A DNA stretch of 64,000 nt, taken from assembly GCF_000355765.4 (NCBI RefSeq), contig NZ_CP021106.3, forward strand, positions 777,137 to 841,136, in the 5' to 3' direction. Below the pieces are notes generated by a model. It did no database searches and was not told where the DNA came from. It saw nothing but the letters and a program-made list of their open reading frames with translations. The DNA comes from Nitrosospira lacus. GTDB lineage: Bacteria; Pseudomonadota; Gammaproteobacteria; Burkholderiales; Nitrosomonadaceae. Position 1 is the stretch's first letter, and every line of letters starts with the position of its first letter. The translations under genes were made by a program, and so were the position numbers. This document shows, piece after piece, positions 57,520 through 64,000 of the stretch.

Positions 57520-58414
57520 CTTTTTCTCGCTTCTTGCCCTCCGGCTTGGGCTTGATCTCGAACGCGTCCACCGGATTTTCCGTAGCGGTTGCCATCACGG
57601 ACAATATCAGCAGCTGCCGGTGGCGGTCCACTCCCGCCGCAGGTGTGCAGATAACACGGGCAAAGACATAAGAAGGATTGCGCTCGATTTTCGACACCAC
57701 CGCCACGGGAAGACCGGGCGGATAAACACCATCGATGCCGGAAGTCACCAGCATATCGCCTTCCTCGATATCGGTGTTAACCGCCACATAACGCAATTCC
57801 AGCGATCCATCCTTGCCCGTGCCGGAGACCACCGAACGTAAGCCATTACGGACGATCTGCACCGGCACCGAGTGATCCCTGTCGGTAATGAGCGTGACTT
57901 CAGACAGCCACGGAGAGTTGCGAGTAATCTGCCCCACCACGCCTGCATCGTCCACCACCACCTGGCCGGGCTGGATACCACTCTGGCTGCCTTTATCAAG
58001 TATGACCTTGCGGTTGAATGGATCGCGCGGGACGTGGAGAATCTCGGCCATGACAGCTTTGCTTTCCATACGCTGCGCGGCTTCCAGCAGTTTGCGCAAT
58101 TGTGAATTCTCGGCTTCCAGCGCCTGGAGCTGCTGGAGCTGTCCGCGGTCCGCAAGGTGCCGCTGCTTGAGATATTCGTTTTCGTCTATCGAATGCTGGC
58201 TGGCGAGAAATCCGCTGCCCGCGTCATAGATCGTTGTGGGTATGTTAGCCAGTTTTTGTAATGGATAAATCACTACGCTGAAAGCCTGGCGAATTTCGGA
58301 GAGATATTTAAACCGGGTATCAGCCGCCATCAGCAGCAAAGACAGTAATACAAAAAATCCCAGTCGAGCCAGCAAGCTGGGGCCTTGCCTGAAAAACTGC
58401 GGGGCCATTTCCAT
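57506..58414 (-). CDS. mreC: Cell shape-determining protein MreC
   Basis: A 302-residue protein with one membrane helix (about 15-31), a coiled coil (about 70-110, QLQQLQALEAENSQLRKLL) and a periplasmic beta-barrel domain (RDPFNRKVILDKGSQSGI, GVVGQITRNSPWLSEV, VTSGIDGVYPPGLPV). It activates PBP2/RodA. The C-terminal tail is basic. A second ATG 6 bases in is an alternative start. It follows mreB after 72 bp. Confidence 0.94.
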   Translation of the reverse strand: MEMAPQFFRQGPSLLARLGFFVLLSLLLMAADTRFKYLSEIRQAFSVVIYPLQKLANIPTTIYDAGSGFLASQHSIDENEYLKQRHLADRGQLQQLQALEAENSQLRKLLEAAQRMESKAVMAEILHVPRDPFNRKVILDKGSQSGIQPGQVVVDDAGVVGQITRNSPWLSEVTLITDRDHSVPVQIVRNGLRSVVSGTGKDGSLELRYVAVNTDIEEGDMLVTSGIDGVYPPGLPVAVVSKIERNPSYVFARVICTPAAGVDRHRQLLILSVMATATENPVDAFEIKPKPEGKKREKVGVR

Positions 58415-58486
58415 TACGTCTCAGTTTCGGGGATTCCCAATACAGAGTGCGTTCCGCCGGGGGTTGAGAGGAATGCGCCGACCCAT

Positions 58487-59629
<1,143 letters not shown>

Positions 59630-59657
59630 CTATTTGAATATAAGGGTTTTGGCGGCG

Positions 59658-59945
59658 ATGTCACTGTCTCTGGATGATGTAAAACGCGTCGCAAACCTGG
59701 CCCGCATTGAAATCAGCGAGGATGAGGCACATACCGCGCTGGCGCAGTTATCGGACATCTTCGGCTTGATCCAGGAAATGCAGGCGGTGGATACGTCGGC
59801 GATAAAACCTGTGTCCCACGCTCAGGAGGTTATGCAGCGCCTCCGCGCGGATGTGGTGACCGAGGTCGATCAGCGCGAATTGTTCCAGTCGATAGCGCCC
59901 AAGGTGGAAGCGGGGCTATACCTGGTGCCGAAAGTCATCGAGTGA
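59658..59945 (+). CDS. gatC: Aspartyl/glutamyl-tRNA amidotransferase subunit C
   Basis: A 95-residue stabilising subunit of GatCAB, which converts Asp-tRNA(Asn) and Glu-tRNA(Gln) to the amide forms. The signature is SLDDVKRVANLARIEISEDEA at the N-terminus and LYLVPKVIE at the end. The frame opens at 59634, but the ATG at 59658 gives the usual start. gatA and gatB follow in the standard order. Confidence 0.95.
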   Translation: MSLSLDDVKRVANLARIEISEDEAHTALAQLSDIFGLIQEMQAVDTSAIKPVSHAQEVMQRLRADVVTEVDQRELFQSIAPKVEAGLYLVPKVIE

Positions 59946-60068
59946 TTCTGAACAAATTCTCAGGTTTGCCGGCGACGCATTTTACGGAATACTTGTTCCA
60001 AAGCCCCATTGCCTTGCCCTGGTACTTTCCTGTCATCTTTCCATGATCTGCTTCGCTTCAAAAATACC

Positions 60069-61523
60069 ATGTTGAACTTCGGCGTCACGCAACTCTCTGC
60101 CTTGCTTGCGGCAAGAAAAATCTCCAGCACTGAACTGACCAGGGAGTTTCTTGAGCGCTCAAAGTCACTGAATCCGGACTACAACGCTTTCATTACTATC
60201 GATGAAGAGACAAGCCTTGCCCAGGCACGAGCCGCCGATGCGATGATCGCGGCCGGCCAGGCGCATCCGCTAACCGGCATTCCCATTGCCCAGAAGGATA
60301 TTTTCTGTACCAAGGGATGGCTTACCACCTGTGGATCGCGGATGCTGTCGAACTTTATTTCGCCTTACGATGCCCACGTGATCGAGCGTTTCAATGCGGC
60401 CGGGGCAGTGAATATCGGCAAAACCAATATGGATGAATTCGCCATGGGGTCGAGCAACGAAACCTCCTTTTATGGACCGGTGAAAAATCCATGGGATAGT
60501 ACGGCCGTCCCGGGCGGCAGTTCTGGCGGCTCGGCCTGTGCCGTCGCCGCGCGCATGGCTCCCGCCGCGACCGGCACCGATACGGGCGGTTCAATCCGTC
60601 AGCCCGCGGCGCTATGCGGAATCTCAGGCATCAAGCCCACTTATGGACTGGTATCGCGCTACGGCATGATCGCGTTTGCTTCCAGCCTCGACCAGGGCGG
60701 ACCCATGGCGAAATCAGCGGAAGATCTGGCGTTAATGCTGAATGTCATGACAGGATTCGATGCGCGCGATTCGACCAGTCTGCAGCGCGAGCCGGAAGAT
60801 TACACGCGCAATCTGGAAAAGCCGCTGGAGGGCTTGCGTGTTGGTTTGCCGAAGGAATATTTCGTCAAGGAAATAAACGCTGATGTAGCGCGTGCCGTGG
60901 ACGCGGCCATCGCCGAATACAGCAAGCTGGGTGCCAAGACAGTAGAGGTGTCGCTGCCTTCCACGAAACTCTCCGTGCCTGTTTATTACGTACTGGCCCC
61001 GGCAGAGGCATCGAGTAACCTCTCGCGTTTCGATGGCGTGCGTTATGGCTATCGTGCTCCGGAATATGTAGACCTCAACGACATGTATCGCAAAAGCCGT
61101 GCCCAGGGTTTCGGCGCGGAAGTGAAGCGCCGCATTCTGATTGGCACGTATGTGCTATCGCACGGGTACTATGACGCGTACTATATTCAGGCACAGAAAC
61201 TGCGCCGTCTGATTGCACAGGATTTTATCGAGGCATTCAAACAGTGCGACATCATCATGGGACCCACATCGCCCACGGTCGCGTTCAATCTGGGAGAGAA
61301 AAGCAGCGATCCGGTACAGATGTATTTATCCGATGCCTACACCATCGCGGTTAACCTTGCCGGATTGCCAGCCATGTCCATTCCTGCAGGTTTTGGCAAC
61401 CAAAACAGGCCGGTGGGATTACACATTATCGGCAATTATTTTGCGGAAGCGCAAATGCTGAATGTGGCTCACCAATACCAGCGGGCGACCGATTGGCATA
61501 TTCGCATGCCTATTCCACTATAG
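60069..61523 (+). CDS. gatA: Aspartyl/glutamyl-tRNA amidotransferase subunit A
   Basis: A 484-residue amidase-signature enzyme that releases ammonia from glutamine for GatB. The Ser-cisSer-Lys triad is visible: Lys in PIAQKDIF, the Ser loop in [14 protein letters not shown], and [13 protein letters not shown]. The ATG at 60069 was chosen over the upstream open frame (from 60009) because it gives the standard length. It lies 123 bp after gatC. Confidence 0.96.
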   Translation: MLNFGVTQLSALLAARKISSTELTREFLERSKSLNPDYNAFITIDEETSLAQARAADAMIAAGQAHPLTGIPIAQKDIFCTKGWLTTCGSRMLSNFISPYDAHVIERFNAAGAVNIGKTNMDEFAMGSSNETSFYGPVKNPWDSTAVPGGSSGGSACAVAARMAPAATGTDTGGSIRQPAALCGISGIKPTYGLVSRYGMIAFASSLDQGGPMAKSAEDLALMLNVMTGFDARDSTSLQREPEDYTRNLEKPLEGLRVGLPKEYFVKEINADVARAVDAAIAEYSKLGAKTVEVSLPSTKLSVPVYYVLAPAEASSNLSRFDGVRYGYRAPEYVDLNDMYRKSRAQGFGAEVKRRILIGTYVLSHGYYDAYYIQAQKLRRLIAQDFIEAFKQCDIIMGPTSPTVAFNLGEKSSDPVQMYLSDAYTIAVNLAGLPAMSIPAGFGNQNRPVGLHIIGNYFAEAQMLNVAHQYQRATDWHIRMPIPL

Positions 61524-61622
61524 GCTTGATCCGCCACCCATAGACTCTGCGAATAATCCATGATTGTTCCAATTTTCTCCGGGTGTCGGGGTTAGAGTTG
61601 TTGGATAGAAAGGATACTTGCA

Positions 61623-63104
61623 ATGCAATGGGAAATCGTTGTCGGTCTTGAAGTGCATACTCAGCTCTCGACCCAATCAAAAATATTCTCCGGGGCTTCG
61701 ACCGCATTTGGCGCGGCGCCCAACACCGAGGCTTGCGCGGTCGATCTCGCGTTGCCGGGTGTATTGCCGGTATTGAATCGTGGCGCAGTGGAGCGGGCGA
61801 TCAAACTGGGTCTGGCAGTGGGTGGCAAAATCAATTCGCCCTCAATTTTTGCGCGGAAGAATTATTTCTATCCCGACTTGCCCAAAGGTTATCAGATCAG
61901 CCAGTACGAATTACCGGTGGTTGAAGGCGGCAGCGTCACGATTCAATCTGGCGAGGTTGAAAGAGTCATTCGCCTCACCCGTGCGCATCTGGAAGAGGAT
62001 GCGGGAAAGTCACTGCATGAGGATTTTCATGGCATGACCGGCATCGATCTGAACCGTGCCGGCACTCCCCTGCTGGAGATCGTTTCCGAGCCCGATATGC
62101 GCAGCAGTGCGGAAGCGGTTGTGTATGCCAAAACACTGCACTCGCTGGTGCGCTGGATTGGCATTTGCGACGGCAATATGCAGGAAGGGTCGTTCCGGTG
62201 CGACGCCAATGTATCCGTTCGCCCACAGGGATCGGACAAACTAGGTACCCGCTGCGAGATAAAAAACCTCAACTCGTTCCGCTTTCTTGAGAAAGCGATT
62301 GATTACGAGGCCAGACGGCAGATAGAAATCCTTGAAGATGGCGGAACCATACAACAGCAAACTCGGCTCTACGATTCGGAGAAGGATGAAACCCGCGCCA
62401 TGCGCAGCAAGGAAGACGCGCAGGATTACCGCTACTTCCCTGACCCGGATTTGTTGCCGCTGGAAATCGGGGAAGACTGGATTGCGGAAGTGCGGCGTGG
62501 GTTACCCGAATTGCCGCAGCAAATGCGAGCCCGCCTTGAGCGCGACTATGGCCTTTCCACCTATGACGCGGCGGCTTTGACAGGGGACCGGGAAATTGCG
62601 GAATACTACGAAGCGGTTATCGATAAACTCCCTTCCGACCCTAAACTTTGTGCAAACTGGGTAATGGGCGATATCTCAGGCTATCTGAATGACGAAGGAA
62701 AGTTTTTTGACAGCTGTCCGCTATCTCCGGAGCAACTTGCACAGCTTCTGACGCGTATCAAGGATGGCACCATCTCAGGCAAGATTGCGAAGGAAGTATT
62801 CAAACAGATGTGGGTCAAGGTGAGCGCACAGCCCGTGGCATGGAAGCGCCGCGAATCGGGGTGGGATATGGGTCTTGCCGACCAGATCATCGAGTCGCAG
62901 GGATTGAAGCAGATCTCCGATTCAGGTGCACTGGAAAAATTGGTCGGCGAGGTGATCGCCGCCAATGCAAAATCCGTGGAAGAATTCAGGGCTGGCAAGG
63001 AGAAAGCCTTTAATGCCTTGGTTGGCCAAGTAATGAAGGTCGCCAAGGGCAAGGCCAATCCGGCGCAAGTGAATGAGATATTAAAAAAGAAGCTGGTGGA
63101 ATGA
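61623..63104 (+). CDS. gatB: Aspartyl/glutamyl-tRNA amidotransferase subunit B
   Basis: A 493-residue kinase-like subunit that activates the carboxyl of mischarged tRNA. Marks are [84 protein letters not shown] and the C-terminal YqeY-like tail ending in [14 protein letters not shown] lies 9 bases before the start. It marks the end of the core genome part of the window. Confidence 0.97.
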   Translation: MQWEIVVGLEVHTQLSTQSKIFSGASTAFGAAPNTEACAVDLALPGVLPVLNRGAVERAIKLGLAVGGKINSPSIFARKNYFYPDLPKGYQISQYELPVVEGGSVTIQSGEVERVIRLTRAHLEEDAGKSLHEDFHGMTGIDLNRAGTPLLEIVSEPDMRSSAEAVVYAKTLHSLVRWIGICDGNMQEGSFRCDANVSVRPQGSDKLGTRCEIKNLNSFRFLEKAIDYEARRQIEILEDGGTIQQQTRLYDSEKDETRAMRSKEDAQDYRYFPDPDLLPLEIGEDWIAEVRRGLPELPQQMRARLERDYGLSTYDAAALTGDREIAEYYEAVIDKLPSDPKLCANWVMGDISGYLNDEGKFFDSCPLSPEQLAQLLTRIKDGTISGKIAKEVFKQMWVKVSAQPVAWKRRESGWDMGLADQIIESQGLKQISDSGALEKLVGEVIAANAKSVEEFRAGKEKAFNALVGQVMKVAKGKANPAQVNEILKKKLVE

Positions 63105-63323
63105 GCATTGATGATATCCCGTCAGTCCCCAATATCAATTTACAAACCAGGATTCACGGTGTTATGTTGTCCATCTCGTGAGTAGATCAAATAGCAAGAT
63201 GAATCCTTGCATAACGAATTTGAACATTGTGAATTTACAATTGATAACCTATTTATCATCGGTAAAATGCTCCCATGAGGGGCGACCGGCGCCGAACTCA
63301 ACGCAGAAGATGGGTGGGCAGTC

Positions 63324-63605
63324 ATGAGCAATCGCTTCCTGAGGTGGGTCGACACATGGATCGAGGAAAACATCCCTCCCGGCGCCAATTTCGACATAGA
63401 GAGTCATGAAGTAAAGACAAAGCGGCTGTCGGAGAAACTGTTCGCCGAGGCCGCTGCGGCCAACTTCACAAACTTCGAGACCGAGGAGGAGCGGGAGCGC
63501 GTTACGCCCCTGGTACTGGCCGCGGTCTCGGACAGCAGAGACTTTGACATCGATGCCTATCATCTCAAGTCGCAACTTGCGCGGGAGAATGAAGATGGCG
63601 ACTGA
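63324..63605 (+). CDS. Small DUF768-like protein
   Basis: A 93-residue acidic soluble protein. The N-terminal pattern FLRWVDTWIEENIP followed by an alpha-helical segment (SEKLFAEAAAANFTNFETEEE) and an acidic end resembles the DUF768 small proteins found mostly in rhizobia. No function is known. It has no signal peptide or membrane segment. It lies 219 bp after gatB and 28 bp before an attC site, in DNA that looks unlike the preceding core genes. The assignment is by pattern only and the reading frame could be part of a transferred gene cassette. Confidence 0.55.
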   Translation: MSNRFLRWVDTWIEENIPPGANFDIESHEVKTKRLSEKLFAEAAAANFTNFETEEERERVTPLVLAAVSDSRDFDIDAYHLKSQLARENEDGD

Positions 63606-63633
63606 GCCCCGCATGAAGGACTGTTCTTGTGAC

Positions 63634-63691
63634 GCCTAACGTTTGAGTTCAGCGGCTGCCAAAGGCAGTCCGCTGGAACGAAGGGTTAGAT
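63634..63691 (-). mobile_element. Integron attC recombination site (59-base element)
   Basis: The 58-bp site starts with GCCTAAC and ends with GTTAGAT, the paired R boxes. Inside, AGCGG/CCGCT and CTGCC/GGCAG form the stem with the loop AAA and a single unpaired T. On the minus strand the arms read TTCGTTC and AACTCAA, which match the usual L boxes of known attC sites, and an extra C in the first arm gives the normal extrahelical base. The site is therefore oriented with the minus-strand DUF1349 gene upstream, 35 bp away. No integrase gene is visible. Confidence 0.88.
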
Positions 63692-63726
63692 GGCTCGCGG
63701 CGCCCGTTGCGCCTTCCATGTTGCAC

Positions 63727-64000
63727 CTAACGTAACCGGTCTGGCTCGAAGCGCAGGAACGAGAATTCCGCTTCGTAACCTGCTGCCTTTGGGCTACAGG
63801 CGTACAAACCACATGACACTGATTTCACTGCCGGCCGTTCAAGCAGGCGCGCTATTCGAATTGCTCCCACTCCTGACCATTGAACGAGGACTCGACGATG
63901 TAGTCGTTGTCTTCGGCCTGGACTCGAAACCAAACGGTACGCACTTCCGCGGCGATTGGCTGTGTTGACCAGTCCGAGTAGGGGATGTAAGCCGGAACCG
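63727..64000 (-). pseudogene. DUF1349 (concanavalin A-like) gene, frameshifted and cut by the window end
   Basis: Two minus-strand frames together make a DUF1349 C-terminal region. From the window end to 63852 one frame reads YIPYSDWSTQPIAAEVRTVW and VESSFNGQEWEQFE, then meets TAG. The other frame continues as IRIARLL, VSCGLYACSPKAAGYEAEF and LRFEPDRLR to a stop at 63727. The two halves join if one base is added near 63860 (between CA and ATTCGA on this strand), so a single-base deletion or a sequence error broke the gene. DUF1349 proteins are small beta-sandwich proteins of unclear role. The gene probably is the cassette gene of the adjacent attC site. Confidence 0.75.

Noticed and set aside
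63249-63614. A 121-codon minus-strand frame
   Set aside because: Antisense to the DUF768-like gene, with no recognisable pattern; the plus frame has the more protein-like composition.
63690-63968. A 92-codon plus-strand frame after the attC site
   Set aside because: It begins inside the attC R box and is antisense to the two DUF1349 frames, which show clear family sequence on the minus strand.

Overview
The window looks like a chromosomal segment of a betaproteobacterium, most plausibly an ammonia oxidiser of the Nitrosospira/Nitrosomonadaceae type. The grounds are the hopanoid cluster, the betaproteobacterial gene orders (mreBCD-mrdA-rodA, metK-ahcY-metF, trpGDC, gatCAB), many Gram-negative porins and lipoproteins, and moderate-to-high GC. 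The genus is an inference from gene content; no 16S or amo gene is present.

Layout. 1-9360: the 3' part of a giant secreted filamentous-haemagglutinin-type exoprotein whose start lies outside the window. 9371-13100 (-): two exported phosphate-scavenging enzymes, a Tat-exported PhoX phosphatase and a glycerophosphodiester phosphodiesterase. 13535-18870 (+): an unusual energy-transduction set (ExbB-type channel fused to a DUF2341/LamG-like periplasmic module, ExbD, a TonB-like protein), a porin and an exported coiled-coil protein. 19200-21729: trpG-trpD-trpC, without trpE. 21981-23234: a general porin with a strong terminator. 23552-32170: a hopanoid cluster (hpnH, hpnM, hpnN, mlaA, shc/hpnF, hpnG) that combines side-chain synthesis, cyclisation and outer-membrane lipid trafficking. 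32385-34900: rpsO-pnp with a leader hairpin, then a bidirectional terminator facing dksA.

36013-39233 is the most interesting block. Two paralogous exported small proteins carry EGKC/EGRC cysteine motifs beside EF-hands. They are followed by a DUF692 (MNIO) enzyme and a DUF2063 partner, and then by a translationally coupled methyltransferase. This is the architecture of the bufferin/HvfA class of peptide metallophores, here with EF-hand-bearing precursors. A BaiN/HI0933-type flavoprotein follows.

40628-47069 (-) holds rhlE, hslU, hslV, xerC, a DUF484 gene and dapF. 47489-51201 (+) is the methyl-cycle set metK, ahcY and metF, with a clear S-adenosylhomocysteine riboswitch in front of ahcY. 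A serine/alanine-glyoxylate-type aminotransferase converges on it. 52827-59545 (-) is the cell-shape cluster mreB-mreC-mreD-mrdA-rodA-rlpA, read from high to low coordinates. 59658-63104 (+) is gatC-gatA-gatB.

The last 0.9 kb is accessory DNA: a small DUF768-like gene, a well-formed integron attC site, and a frameshifted DUF1349 gene running off the end. This suggests the window ends at an integron cassette or a cluster of attC sites. No tRNA, rRNA, insertion sequence or CRISPR array was seen.
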